Translations under genes and position numbers: made by a program
Shown: piece by piece, positions 7,884 to 16,819 of the stretch
How the letters are laid out: the number at the start of each line of letters is the position of its first letter
How positions within the stretch are numbered: position 1 is the first letter of the stretch
Source: Pseudomonas rustica
GTDB lineage: Bacteria > Pseudomonadota > Gammaproteobacteria > Pseudomonadales > Pseudomonadaceae
Assembly (NCBI RefSeq): GCF_018336155.1
Contig: NZ_JAGYHF010000014.1
Span: 1-64,000 of the forward strand
DNA length: 64,000 nt
Direction: 5' to 3'
The notes under the pieces: generated by a model
The model's database searches: none
Told to the model about the DNA's origin: nothing
What the model saw: the letters and a program-made list of their open reading frames with translations, nothing else

Positions 7884-8918
7884 ATGATTGTCCGCCCGGT
7901 CAAAGTCAGCGACCTGCCCGCGTTAATGACGCTGGTTCAACAGGTCGGCCCGGGGTTTACCACCCTGCCGGCCAACGAAGATCGCCTGGCGCACCGGGTG
8001 CGCTGGGCGCAACGTGCGTTCGCCGAACAGGTGGAACGCGCCGACGCCGACTATCTGTTCGTGCTCGAAGACGATGACCAGCGGGTGATCGGCGTCAGCG
8101 CGATGTCGGGCGCGGTCGGTTTGCGCGAGCCCTGGTACAACTATCGCGTTGGTTTGACTGTGAGTTCGGCACCGGATCTGGGGATTCAGCGGCAGATTCC
8201 GACGCTGTTCCTCAACAACGAACTGACCGGGCAATCGGAGCTGTGTTCGCTGTTCCTGCGCCATGATCAGCGCACCGGCAGCAACGGACGATTGTTGTCG
8301 TTGGGGCGTTTGCTGTTCGTCGCCGAGTTTCCGCATCTGTTTGGTGAAAGGATGATCGCCGAATTACGCGGCAGCGCTGATGAGCAGGGTTGTTCGCCGT
8401 TCTGGGACAGTCTGGGGCGACACTTTTTCCAGATGGATTTCACCCATGCCGATCACTTGTCCGGCTTGGGCAACAAATCCTTCATCGCCGAACTGATGCC
8501 GCGTCAGCCGCTGTACACCTGCCTGCTCACCGAACAGGCGCAGGCTGCAATCGGTCAGGCGCACCCGAATACCGAGCCGGCACTGAAGATTCTTCAAGCC
8601 GAAGGATTTGCGCACAAAGGTTACATCGACATTTTTGACGGCGGCCCGGTGATTGAGGCGCCGATCCGCAACATCCGCACCGTGCGCGACAGCCTGGAAC
8701 TGACCTTGAGCCTTGGCACGCCAGATGAGCAGGCGCCGTTGTGGCTGATCCACAACCGTCGTCTGGAAAACTGCCGCATCACCGTCGCCCGTGGTCGCCG
8801 CGTCGGCAGCAGCCTGGTGGTTGATCGCCTCACGGCGCAACGTTTGCAGTTGCAACCGGGCAATTCGGTACGCGCGGTGATGCTGCCGAATCAACAGCAG
8901 CAGGCTGTGGCTGCTTAA
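7884..8918 (+). CDS. Arginine N-succinyltransferase family protein (AruG/AstA-like), second copy
   Basis: A 344-residue paralogue of the preceding gene. Shared motifs include MIVRPVKVSDLPALMTLV, YLFVLEDDDQRVIGVSAM, CSPFWDSLGRHFFQMDF and NKSFIAELMPRQPLYTCLL. The two proteins would form the alpha and beta subunits of a hetero-oligomeric N-succinyltransferase, as AruF and AruG do. ATG 7884 has AAGGAG 8 bp upstream; an in-frame start at 7839 lies inside the previous gene and is rejected. The gap to the first copy is only 34 bp. The C-terminus is glutamine-rich (NQQQQAVAA). REP elements follow, suggesting the end of the transcription unit. Confidence 0.88.
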   Translation: MIVRPVKVSDLPALMTLVQQVGPGFTTLPANEDRLAHRVRWAQRAFAEQVERADADYLFVLEDDDQRVIGVSAMSGAVGLREPWYNYRVGLTVSSAPDLGIQRQIPTLFLNNELTGQSELCSLFLRHDQRTGSNGRLLSLGRLLFVAEFPHLFGERMIAELRGSADEQGCSPFWDSLGRHFFQMDFTHADHLSGLGNKSFIAELMPRQPLYTCLLTEQAQAAIGQAHPNTEPALKILQAEGFAHKGYIDIFDGGPVIEAPIRNIRTVRDSLELTLSLGTPDEQAPLWLIHNRRLENCRITVARGRRVGSSLVVDRLTAQRLQLQPGNSVRAVMLPNQQQQAVAA

Positions 8919-8970
8919 CCCCTCACTGCTTTCGAGTGGGTATGAAGATCACCTGTCCCCAGGAGACCCC

Positions 8971-9103
8971 TGTGGCGAGGGGATTTATCCCCGCTGGGCT
9001 GCGAAGCGGCCCCAAAACCAGCCACCTCATTCTTCCAGACATACCGCATTTGCCGGTCTTACGACTGCTTCGCAGCCGATCGGGGATAAATCCCCTCGCC
9101 ACA
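8971..9103. repeat. Long inverted repeat (GGGGATTTATCCCC-type REP)
   Basis: An inverted pair beginning TGTGGCGAGGGGATTTATCC and ending with its reverse complement, enclosing a GCTGCGAAGC / GCTTCGCAGC inner arm. The same family recurs at 14111-14245. It fills most of the 380-bp gap after the succinyltransferases; an open reading frame across it is a repeat artefact. Confidence 0.85.
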
Positions 9104-9213
9104 ATAATCTCATCAGCACAAAAATCTTCTCACCCCAGAACCCCCCTCCCACAGGTGATACCTTTCAGCAAACGGCTCCCCGCCTGACCAGCCGCGCAAA
9201 TTCGTCATGATCC

Positions 9214-9242
9214 TTGACCCATTCGCGTGATAGCCTTTTAAA
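9214..9242 (+). promoter_or_regulatory. Sigma-70-like promoter candidate
   Basis: TTGACC and TTTAAA separated by 17 bp, about 60 bp before the oxaloacetate decarboxylase ATG. The -35 matches 5 of 6 and the -10 matches 4 of 6 consensus bases. Visual match only; a second TTGACA at 9254 lacks a convincing -10. Confidence 0.35.
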
Positions 9243-9301
9243 CCTTCGGCGTTGACACATTTGCTCAAGCCTTTCCATTCCTTTGTATTGGTGGAACTCG
9301 T

Positions 9302-10171
9302 ATGTCCAGGCTTTCTCATCAAGATTTGCGCCGTAACTTCCGTCAGTTGCTGGCCTCCGACACTTGCTACCACACAGCATCGGTGTTCGACCCGATGTCG
9401 GCCCGCATCGCCGCTGACCTGGGTTTTGAAGTGGGGATTCTCGGTGGTTCCGTGGCCTCGTTGCAGGTGCTCGGCGCCCCTGACTTTGCCCTGATCACCC
9501 TCAGCGAGTTCGCCGAACAGGCCACCCGTATCGGCCGCGTTGCGCAATTGCCGGTAATCGCCGACGCCGACCACGGCTACGGCAACGCCCTCAACGTGAT
9601 GCGCACCATCGTCGAACTGGAACGCGCCGGCGTCGCCGCCCTGACCATCGAAGACACCTTGCTGCCCGCGCAATTCGGCCGCAAATCCACCGACCTGATC
9701 ACCGTCGCCGAAGGCGTCGGCAAGATTCGCGCGGCACTGGAAGCCCGGGTCGACACGGAAATGGCGATCATCGCGCGCACCAACGCCGGCATCCTGCCCA
9801 ACCAGGAAATCATCAGCCGCACCAAGCAATACCAAGCGGCGGGCGCCGACGGCATCTGCATGGTTGGCATTCAAGACTTCGATCAACTGGAACAGATCGC
9901 CGAACACCTGACTGTGCCGCTGATGCTGGTCACCTACGGCAACCCGGCGCTGCGCGACGACAAGCGTCTGGCCGAGCTCGGCGTGCGCGTGACCATCGAC
10001 GGTCATGGCGCGTACTTTGCGGCGATCAAAGCGACGTACGACAGCCTGCGCGAACAGCGGCAGATTTTCACTCAGGCATCGGATCTGAGCGCGACCGAAT
10101 TGACGCACACCTATACCCAGCCTGAGGAATACATTCTGTGGGCTAAGGAATACATGAGTGTCAAAGAGTAA
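9302..10171 (+). CDS. Oxaloacetate decarboxylase (PEP mutase/isocitrate lyase superfamily, PA4872 type)
   Basis: A 289-residue TIM-barrel enzyme. The [12 protein letters not shown] loop (residues 88-99) supplies the Mg-binding aspartates, TIEDTLLP follows, and the isocitrate lyase KKCGH cysteine loop is absent (AQFGRKSTD instead). His235 lies in [10 protein letters not shown], the position that marks the P. aeruginosa PA4872 oxaloacetate decarboxylase branch. It converts oxaloacetate to pyruvate and CO2 with Mg2+. It stands alone between REP-containing gaps and probably has its own promoter. The family match and residue numbering make the call strong; the in vivo role is less certain. Confidence 0.9.
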   Translation: MSRLSHQDLRRNFRQLLASDTCYHTASVFDPMSARIAADLGFEVGILGGSVASLQVLGAPDFALITLSEFAEQATRIGRVAQLPVIADADHGYGNALNVMRTIVELERAGVAALTIEDTLLPAQFGRKSTDLITVAEGVGKIRAALEARVDTEMAIIARTNAGILPNQEIISRTKQYQAAGADGICMVGIQDFDQLEQIAEHLTVPLMLVTYGNPALRDDKRLAELGVRVTIDGHGAYFAAIKATYDSLREQRQIFTQASDLSATELTHTYTQPEEYILWAKEYMSVKE

Positions 10172-10190
10172 AGCGCTGGGTCGGCTGGCC

Positions 10191-10320
10191 CCTTCGCGAG
10201 CAAGCTCGCTCCCACATTGGAACGCGGTCAACTGTGGGAGCAGGCTTGCTCGCGAAGGCGTGTCAGGCACAATTTGAGCGTCTGACCCACCGCATTCGCG
10301 AGCAAGCCCGCCCCCACAAG
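10191..10320. repeat. REP cluster (three arms)
   Basis: Three alternating copies of the GCGAGCAAGC(C/T)CGCTCCCACA-type REP: reverse arm, forward arm, reverse arm. They lie between convergent genes (decarboxylase and diguanylate cyclase), a typical place for a shared 3' end. Confidence 0.85.
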
Positions 10321-10338
10321 GGTAATGCGCTGCAGCTA

Positions 10339-11412
10339 TCAGACCGAATCAAGCAACTCGTGTCGCGGTTTGCTATCGCAATTGCAGATCACCCGATTGC
10401 GCCCGCCCGCCTTCGCTTCATACAGCGCCTGATCGGCATCATTGAGCCAACGGGTCGCGTCGGCATGCGCGGGGTCGTACGCCGCCAGGCCGATACTCAA
10501 ACTGACCTTCAGCGCCGGATTCTGCTCATAAACCATCGTGGCAAAACGCTCGCGCAACGCCTCCATCGCCTGCGCGGCATTGAACAGCGGCAAGTCCGGA
10601 AGAATCACGCAAAACTCATCACCGCCATAACGCCCCGCGACATCAGTGGAGCGCAGGTTCTGCTTGAGCATTTTGCTCAACTGCCGCAACACAATATCCC
10701 CCGCCACATGGCCGTAGGTGTCGTTGATCGACTTGAAATGATCGATATCGATCAAGGCAATCGCCGCGCCCTGAGTTTGCCGCTTGCAACGTTGAAACAT
10801 GCTGTCCAGTTGATCCTTCCAGGCGCCGTGATTGAGCAGCCCGGTAAGGCTGTCGGTGCGGCTCAGGGCCAGCAGTTCGCGTTTGTGCTGTCCCAGCGTG
10901 TAGGCCTGACGGAAACAGATCCAGCCCAACGCCAGCGGATACAGCATCAGCAGCGGCAAGCAGGCGTAAAGTTGTGTGGGAGAAGTCACAGCAACAAATG
11001 CCGGGGCAAACACCACAAGACCAACGCCAACCCCGAGAATCTGCGCCGCCAGGCCTGCCAGCAGAAAACGCACCCCGCCGATGGCGACGTTGTTCATGGC
11101 CATCATCGAAACGGTGGTGGCGCTGGGCAGCGGATTGAAATGCATCGCCGCGACCCAAAAGCCGCCGAAAAAGGCATCGATCAATAAATTACGGTGTTCC
11201 GCGTGATACGGCGTGGGTGAGCGTCGCGCCCATTGAAACGCCAGATGCGGCCAGACGGCCCCGTTGATCAACATCACCGCCCACACCCAGGCCGGCGGAT
11301 CGAGCGGATACATCGCCACACTGACGCAAACGAGCCCCAGCGCCAGCCCAATGGTGCGCGATGTATAAAGCCTCCTGGCCAATGAAAGTCCTTTTCCCCC
11401 GGTGTTTCCCAT
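10339..11412 (-). CDS. Diguanylate cyclase, MASE2 membrane sensor plus GGDEF
   Basis: A 357-residue membrane protein. The N-terminal half (about residues 10-170) has the hydrophobic helices of a MASE2 sensor, as in AdrA/DgcC; the C-terminal half is a GGDEF domain (LSRTDSLTGLLNHGAW, IALIDIDHFKSINDTYGHVAGD, GRYGGDEFCVILP). The active GGDEF motif is intact and an RSTD inhibitory I-site lies 5 residues before it, so it should make cyclic di-GMP and be subject to product inhibition. ATG 11412 has GAGG about 7 bp upstream; a GTG at 11445 would add 11 residues. It may feed biofilm or polysaccharide control, but no direct link to the distant EPS locus is visible. Confidence 0.93.
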   Translation of the reverse strand: MGNTGGKGLSLARRLYTSRTIGLALGLVCVSVAMYPLDPPAWVWAVMLINGAVWPHLAFQWARRSPTPYHAEHRNLLIDAFFGGFWVAAMHFNPLPSATTVSMMAMNNVAIGGVRFLLAGLAAQILGVGVGLVVFAPAFVAVTSPTQLYACLPLLMLYPLALGWICFRQAYTLGQHKRELLALSRTDSLTGLLNHGAWKDQLDSMFQRCKRQTQGAAIALIDIDHFKSINDTYGHVAGDIVLRQLSKMLKQNLRSTDVAGRYGGDEFCVILPDLPLFNAAQAMEALRERFATMVYEQNPALKVSLSIGLAAYDPAHADATRWLNDADQALYEAKAGGRNRVICNCDSKPRHELLDSV

Positions 11413-11533
11413 AAGGGCCTCGATGACTCGACGGAACCTGCGCACTGCGTTGAATAGATGTGCTGGGAGTCTATCAGGGCAACGTTAAATAGCCATCACC
11501 GGCCAGCGGCCACAAAACGGCAACAACACACTT

Positions 11534-11627
11534 CCTGTAGGAGCTGCGGCACGCTGCGATCTTTTGATCCTGGCTCTGACAACAATCAAAAGATCGCAGC
11601 CTCGTTTCACTCGACAGCTCCTACAGG
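11534..11627. repeat. REP inverted pair (TGTAGGAGCTGC type)
   Basis: A TGTAGGAGCTGC...GCTGCGATCTTTTGAT arm followed by its reverse complement, between the divergent diguanylate cyclase and monooxygenase genes. The right arm carries a small divergent segment (CTCGTTTCACTCGACAG). Confidence 0.85.
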
Positions 11628-11688
11628 CCGAATATTTGGCTATACATGAAAGGAGCAAAACGGAAAAACAACTATAAGAAGGAGGCCC

Positions 11689-13143
11689 ATGCGCAGTTAT
11701 CAAGTGTTGATCATCGGCAGCGGTTTTGGCGGCCAGTGCGCGGCGGTCAATTTGCTCAAGGCCGGGATCGACGATTTTCGCATGCTGGAGCGACGCGATT
11801 TTTTCGGTGGCACCTGGTGCCAGAACACCTACCCCGGCGCAGCGGTGGATGTGCCGTCGCCGCTGTATTCCCTGTCGTTTGCACCGTATCGCTGGTCGCA
11901 GATGTTTGCCGGGCAAGCGGAATTACAGCGTTACACCGAACACGTGATCGACCAATTCAACCTCCGCGAGCGCGTGGAACTGCAGGCCAATGTCGAGCGC
12001 GTCGAGTGGGATGAGCTGGAAAAACGCTGGACGGTTTACACCGGCGCCAAAGGTATTTACTACGCGCAGTTTCTGATCAACGCCTCTGGCCCGCTGAGCC
12101 AACCGGTGATCCCACACTTTGCGGGGCAGGATCGCTTTCAGGGCAAGACATTTCATACAAATAATTGGGATCACGACTACGACTATCGCGGTAAACGCGT
12201 CGCCATCATTGGCAGCGGTGCGAGCGCGGCGCAGGTGATTCCGGCGATTGCTCCGGAGGTCGAGCAACTACACGTTTTCCAGCGCACGCCGCACTGGGTA
12301 TTACCCCGCGCGGATCGCGTTTTCGGGCCGCTTCAACGTTGGCTGCTCGGCATCAAACCCGCCTACAAGCTGCTGAGATGGCTGATTTACTGGCAATTCG
12401 AAACCCGCGTAATCGCTTTCAAATACTCGAAACCGGCGATTCGCATGGTGCAAAAGCAAGCGTTGAAGTTTCTCAAACGCCAGGTGCCTGACCCGGTGCT
12501 GCGCGAAAAACTCACGCCCGACTTCACCATCGGTTGCAAACGGGTGTTGGTCTCCAGCACCTATTACCCGGCGCTGACTCGACCCAACGTGACGCTGCAC
12601 AACCGCGACCATGGCATCGCCTCAATCGATGAAAGCGGACTCAACACGGTTGATGGCCAACACATCGATGTGGATCTGATCGTCTGGTCGACCGGTTACG
12701 ACGCCACCGACGGCGTTATTTCCTACCCCGTCAGCGGCAAAAACGCTGTGCAACTCAGAGATGTCTGGGCCGAATATCCCCGCGCGTACCTCGGCACCAG
12801 TCTGCCGGACTTTCCCAACCTGTTTATCGTCACTGGGCCGAACACCGGCATTGGCCATACATCGGCGCTGTTCATCATCGAATCGCAGATGAACTACATC
12901 ATCGACTGCATAAGAACGCTCAAAACCAAAGGTTTGCGCAGCATCGAAGTGCGCCCCGAAGCGGAACGTACCTACACTGAGATGATCCATCGGGAGATGG
13001 AGCGCACGGTCTGGAAGTCCGGCGGTTGCCACAGTTGGTATCAAAGCAAGAGCGGTCATGTGATCGCGATGTTTCCCGGCTTCAGTTTCAGTTATTACCG
13101 GTTGACCCGGGCGCTGAAACCGGCCGACCACATTCTGTCCTGA
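11689..13143 (+). CDS. Flavin-containing monooxygenase (Baeyer-Villiger type)
   Basis: A 484-residue class B flavoprotein monooxygenase. The FAD Rossmann motif is GSGFGG (residues 10-15), followed by GGTWCQNTYPG (40-50). The Baeyer-Villiger fingerprint FxGxxxHxxxW is exact as FQGKTFHTNNW (150-160), and the NADPH motif GSGASA is at 175-180. Such enzymes insert oxygen next to a ketone to give an ester or lactone. A strong AAGGAGG site precedes the ATG. The next gene, 21 bp downstream, encodes an alpha/beta hydrolase that could cleave the ester product, an arrangement known for other bacterial Baeyer-Villiger pathways. The ketone substrate cannot be deduced. Confidence 0.9.
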   Translation: MRSYQVLIIGSGFGGQCAAVNLLKAGIDDFRMLERRDFFGGTWCQNTYPGAAVDVPSPLYSLSFAPYRWSQMFAGQAELQRYTEHVIDQFNLRERVELQANVERVEWDELEKRWTVYTGAKGIYYAQFLINASGPLSQPVIPHFAGQDRFQGKTFHTNNWDHDYDYRGKRVAIIGSGASAAQVIPAIAPEVEQLHVFQRTPHWVLPRADRVFGPLQRWLLGIKPAYKLLRWLIYWQFETRVIAFKYSKPAIRMVQKQALKFLKRQVPDPVLREKLTPDFTIGCKRVLVSSTYYPALTRPNVTLHNRDHGIASIDESGLNTVDGQHIDVDLIVWSTGYDATDGVISYPVSGKNAVQLRDVWAEYPRAYLGTSLPDFPNLFIVTGPNTGIGHTSALFIIESQMNYIIDCIRTLKTKGLRSIEVRPEAERTYTEMIHREMERTVWKSGGCHSWYQSKSGHVIAMFPGFSFSYYRLTRALKPADHILS

Positions 13144-13164
13144 ACACGTAAAAGGAAGACGTCG

Positions 13165-14094
13165 ATGCTTTTGCTGTTTGTCGCCCTCGCAGTATTCGTG
13201 GCCTGGAGCTGGTTGAGTTACCCGGCGGTCGGCCATTGGTTGTACGACCTGAACATGGCCATCGAGGCCAAGTTGTACAAGTTGCACAAAATCGAAGTGC
13301 CGATCGCCGAGATGACGGTGTCGACCTGGCAGGGCGGGCCTTATGAAGCGTCCAGCGCGATCCTGATGTTGCACGGCTACAGCGCCGACAAGAATTTGTG
13401 GCTGCGCTTCGCCCGGCATTTTGTCCGGCAGTATCGAGTGATCATTCCGGATCTGGCCGGCCATGGCGAAACCGGCTTCAAGGCTGGCGGCGGTTATGAC
13501 ATTCCGCTGCAAGCCAAACGCATGATTCAGTTGCTCGACGTCTGCGGCGTAGAGAAAGTCCATGTGATCGGCAACTCGATGGGCGGCTACATTGCGGCGT
13601 GGCTGGCGGCGACGTACCCGGATCGCATCGCCTCGGTGGCGTTGATTGACCCGGCCGGCGTCACGGCACCGCAGGCCAGCGACATGGAACGGCATCTGGC
13701 GCGCGGGCATAACCCGTTTCTGATTAACTCTCGCGAAGAGTTCAAAAACTTCTACGCGATGACCATGGAATCGCCGCCGTGGGTGCCGAAACTGGTGCTC
13801 GACGCGATCGCTCAGCGCTACGAACAAAATCGCGATGACCTCGAAGAAATCTTCCGCGATTTCCGCGCCAGCCCGCCGATGGAACCGAAACTCGCAGACA
13901 TCAAATGCCCGGCGCTGCTGCTCTGGGGGCGCAAGGATCGGCTGATCGACGTCAGCAGCGTGCCGGTCTGGAGCAAGGGCATCGCCAATTTGCGCGTGGA
14001 CGTGTGGGATAACGTCGGGCACATGCCGATGGTCGAACAGCCGTCGAATACCGCGCGGTTGTATCGGGAGTTTTTGGGTAATCAACGCGCATGA
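13165..14094 (+). CDS. Alpha/beta hydrolase (membrane-anchored esterase-like)
   Basis: A 309-residue alpha/beta-hydrolase with an N-terminal hydrophobic segment (residues 2-17) that is either a membrane anchor or an uncleaved signal. The nucleophile elbow GNSMGG places the catalytic Ser at 138; Asp258 (LLWGRKDRLID) and His286 (VWDNVGHMPMVEQP) complete the triad, and LHGYSAD near 70 forms the oxyanion region. It is coupled to the monooxygenase gene upstream (21 bp gap, AAAGGAAG ribosome site) and would hydrolyse the ester product, releasing alcohol and acid. Family assignment is secure; substrate and pairing are inferred. Confidence 0.88.
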   Translation: MLLLFVALAVFVAWSWLSYPAVGHWLYDLNMAIEAKLYKLHKIEVPIAEMTVSTWQGGPYEASSAILMLHGYSADKNLWLRFARHFVRQYRVIIPDLAGHGETGFKAGGGYDIPLQAKRMIQLLDVCGVEKVHVIGNSMGGYIAAWLAATYPDRIASVALIDPAGVTAPQASDMERHLARGHNPFLINSREEFKNFYAMTMESPPWVPKLVLDAIAQRYEQNRDDLEEIFRDFRASPPMEPKLADIKCPALLLWGRKDRLIDVSSVPVWSKGIANLRVDVWDNVGHMPMVEQPSNTARLYREFLGNQRA

Positions 14095-14110
14095 ATGTAA
14101 TCAACCCATT

Positions 14111-14245
14111 CCTGTGGCGAGGGGATTTATCCCCGTTGGGCTGCGAAGCGGCCCCAGCTCTTCCATTGAGGGGTATCAGACACACCGGACTCTCAGGATT
14201 GGGGCCGCTGCGAGACCCAACGGGGATAAATCCCCTCGCCACAGG
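14111..14245. repeat. Long inverted repeat (GGGGATTTATCCCC-type REP)
   Basis: Second member of the family seen at 8971-9103, with TGTGGCGAGGGGATTTATCC at one end and its complement at the other, and inner GCTGCGAAGCGGCCCC / GGGGCCGCTGCGA arms. It separates the hydrolase from glcD and ends 15 bp before the glcD ribosome site, so the glc promoter is either inside or upstream of it. Confidence 0.85.
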
Positions 14246-14277
14246 GGAAAGTGTTCATCCAAGGAGCAGGGGGTGAA

Positions 14278-15777
14278 ATGAACATCCTCTACGACGAACG
14301 CCTCGACGGTGCGCTGCCGGACGTTAATAAAGTCCAACTGTTGAAAACCCTGCAACAAGCCATCCCCGATCTCGACATTTTGTGGCGCGAAGAAGAACTC
14401 AAACCCTACGAATGCGACGGCCTCTCCGCCTACCGCACCACACCCATGCTGGTCGCCCTGCCCCGGCGAATCGAGCAAGTGCAAACCCTGCTCAAACTCT
14501 GCCACCAAAACAACGTCCCGGTGGTCGCTCGCGGCGCCGGCACCGGCTTATCCGGTGGCGCCTTGCCGCTGGAAAAAGGCCTGCTGCTGGTCATGGCACG
14601 CTTCAACAACATCCTGTACATCGACCCCGCCGCCCGTACCGCGCGGGTTCAACCCGGGGTGCGCAATCTGGCGATTTCCCAGGCTGCTGCGCCGTTTGGT
14701 TTGTATTACGCGCCGGATCCATCCTCGCAAATCGCCTGTTCCATCGGCGGCAACGTCGCCGAAAACGCTGGCGGCGTGCATTGCCTCAAATACGGCCTGA
14801 CCGTGCACAACCTGCTGAAAATCGAAGTGCTGACCATCGAAGGCGAACGCCTGACCCTCGGCTCCGACGCCCTCGACTCGCCAGGTTTCGACCTGCTCGC
14901 GCTGTTCACCGGTTCCGAAGGTTTGCTCGGGATCATTACCGAAGTCACGGTCAAACTGCTGCCCAAACCGCAAGTGGCGAAAGTGCTGCTGGCCAGTTTC
15001 GATTCGGTGGAAAAGGCTGGCCGCGCGGTCGCTGAAATCATCGCGGCGGGGATCATTCCCGGCGGCCTGGAAATGATGGACAACCTCGCCATTCGCGCCG
15101 CTGAAGACTTTATCCACGCCGGTTATCCGGTGGATGCCGAGGCGATTCTGCTGTGCGAACTCGATGGTGTCGAAGCCGACGTCCACGACGATTGCCAACG
15201 CGTGCGCGAGGTCATGAATCTGGCTGGCGCCACCGAAGTGCGCCAGGCCCGCGACGAGGCTGAGCGCGTGCGTTTCTGGGCCGGCCGCAAAAACGCCTTC
15301 CCGGCCATCGGTCGGCTGTCACCCGATTACTACTGCATGGACGGCACCATCCCGCGCCGCGAATTGCCCGGCGTTTTGCAAGGCATCGCGCGCCTTGGCG
15401 AAGAATACGGCTTGCGCGTGGCCAACGTGTTCCATGCCGGCGATGGCAACATGCACCCGCTGATCCTGTTCGACGCCAACCAACCCGGCGAACTGCATCG
15501 CGCCGAAGCCTTGGGCGGAAAGATCCTCGAACTGTGCGTACAGGTCGGCGGCAGCATCACCGGCGAACACGGCGTCGGTCGCGAGAAAATCAATCAGATG
15601 TGCGCGCAATTCAACAGCGACGAACTGAGCCTGTTTCACGCGGTAAAAGCCGCGTTCGACCCGAAAGGCCTGCTCAACCCCGGCAAAAACATTCCGACTC
15701 TGCACCGTTGCGCCGAATTCGGTGCGATGCACATTCACGCCGGGCAACTGCCCTTCCCCGAACTGGAGCGTTTCTGA
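14278..15777 (+). CDS. glcD: Glycolate oxidase subunit GlcD
   Basis: A 499-residue FAD-linked oxidase. The FAD_binding_4 (PCMH) domain covers about residues 50-230, with VVARGAGTGLSGGALP and DPSSQIACSIGGNVAENAGG contacting the flavin, and the C-terminal FAD-oxidase domain carries the NVFHAGDGNMHPLILFD metal/substrate motif and GSITGEHGVGREK. ATG 14278 follows AAGGAGCAGGGGG; the earlier in-frame start at 14251 is poorer. Its stop overlaps the glcE ATG. With GlcE and GlcF it oxidises glycolate to glyoxylate at the membrane. No glcC regulator is adjacent. Related D-2-hydroxyacid dehydrogenases share this fold, so substrates beyond glycolate are possible. Confidence 0.95.
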   Translation: MNILYDERLDGALPDVNKVQLLKTLQQAIPDLDILWREEELKPYECDGLSAYRTTPMLVALPRRIEQVQTLLKLCHQNNVPVVARGAGTGLSGGALPLEKGLLLVMARFNNILYIDPAARTARVQPGVRNLAISQAAAPFGLYYAPDPSSQIACSIGGNVAENAGGVHCLKYGLTVHNLLKIEVLTIEGERLTLGSDALDSPGFDLLALFTGSEGLLGIITEVTVKLLPKPQVAKVLLASFDSVEKAGRAVAEIIAAGIIPGGLEMMDNLAIRAAEDFIHAGYPVDAEAILLCELDGVEADVHDDCQRVREVMNLAGATEVRQARDEAERVRFWAGRKNAFPAIGRLSPDYYCMDGTIPRRELPGVLQGIARLGEEYGLRVANVFHAGDGNMHPLILFDANQPGELHRAEALGGKILELCVQVGGSITGEHGVGREKINQMCAQFNSDELSLFHAVKAAFDPKGLLNPGKNIPTLHRCAEFGAMHIHAGQLPFPELERF

Positions 15778-16817
15778 TGGCTGACGTCGACGCCTTGCTC
15801 GATCAGGTCAACGAAGCGCGGGCCAATGCCACACCGCTGAAAATCCAGGGTGGCAACAGCAAGGCGTTTCTCGGTCGCGAGGTGGCCGGTGAAGTGCTCG
15901 ACACCCGCGCGCATCGCGGCATCGTGGCTTACGACCCCACCGAACTGGTGATCACTGCGCGCGCCGGCACGCCGTTGTCCGAACTGCTCGCGACGCTGGA
16001 TGAAAATGGGCAAATGCTGCCATGCGAACCGCCGTCGTTTGCCGACAGCGCCACGGTCGGCGGAATGATCGTGACAGGATTGTCCGGGCCTCGGCGACCG
16101 TGGTCGGGGTCTGTGCGGGATTTCGTGCTTGGCACGCGCGTTATCACCGGCCTCGGTCAGCATGTGCGTTTCGGCGGTGAAGTGATGAAAAACGTTGCCG
16201 GATATGACCTGTCGCGGCTGATGGCCGGCAGTTTCGGCTGCCTCGGCGTGCTCACCGAGGTCTCGTTGAAAGTCCTGCCCAAACCCCGCCAATGCCTGAG
16301 CATTCGCCTCGATATCGACTGTGCGCGGGCGCTGGCCAAACTGGCCGAGTGGGGCCAGCAACCGTTGCCGATCAGCGCCGCGTGTCACGATGGCGAAAGC
16401 CTTTATCTGCGTCTTGAGGGCGGCGAAGGCTCGGTGACCGCAGCGCATCAACGCCTCGGTGGCGAAGCGTTGGACTCGTCGTTTTGGCGTGATTTGAATG
16501 AGCAGCGCCTGAGCTTTTTCGACGAAGGCCAGCCCCTGTGGCGCCTGTCGCTGCCAAACAATCTCGGGCCGCTGGACTTGCCCGGCGAGCAACTGATCGA
16601 CTGGGCCGGCGCGCAACGCTGGCTGAAATCCTCCAGCACCGACATTCATGCCCTCGCCCAGTCACTCGGTGGCCATGCGACCTGCTTCACCCATGGTGCC
16701 AGCGAATCACCGTTTCAGCCTTTGCCTGCGACATTGCCGCGCTATCACCGCCAGCTCAAAGCGCAACTCGACCCGCAAGGGCTGTTCAATCCCGGGCGGA
16801 TGTACGCGGAGTTCTAG
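15777..16817 (+). CDS. glcE: Glycolate oxidase subunit GlcE
   Basis: A 346-residue FAD-binding subunit resembling a shortened GlcD. The N-terminal half is a PCMH-type FAD domain (LKIQGGNSKAFLG, CEPPSFADSATVGGMIVTGLSGPRRPWSGSVRDFVLG, FGGEVMKNVAGYDLSRLMAGSFG), and the C-terminus ends in the LDPQGLFNPGRMY motif common to the family. Its ATG overlaps the glcD TGA (TGATG), and glcF begins 2 bp after its stop, so the three subunits are translationally coupled. The upstream in-frame reading from 15534 is internal to glcD and rejected. Confidence 0.94.
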   Translation: MADVDALLDQVNEARANATPLKIQGGNSKAFLGREVAGEVLDTRAHRGIVAYDPTELVITARAGTPLSELLATLDENGQMLPCEPPSFADSATVGGMIVTGLSGPRRPWSGSVRDFVLGTRVITGLGQHVRFGGEVMKNVAGYDLSRLMAGSFGCLGVLTEVSLKVLPKPRQCLSIRLDIDCARALAKLAEWGQQPLPISAACHDGESLYLRLEGGEGSVTAAHQRLGGEALDSSFWRDLNEQRLSFFDEGQPLWRLSLPNNLGPLDLPGEQLIDWAGAQRWLKSSSTDIHALAQSLGGHATCFTHGASESPFQPLPATLPRYHRQLKAQLDPQGLFNPGRMYAEF

Positions 16818-16819
16818 CC

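Noticed and set aside
8936-9187. 83-codon ORF after the second succinyltransferase
   Set aside because: Its residues (for example PVARGFIPAGLRSGP) are a translation of a REP element.
12622-14085. 487-codon frame antisense to the hydrolase and monooxygenase
   Set aside because: His/Arg/Gln-rich shadow frame; both plus-strand genes have complete catalytic motifs and ribosome sites.
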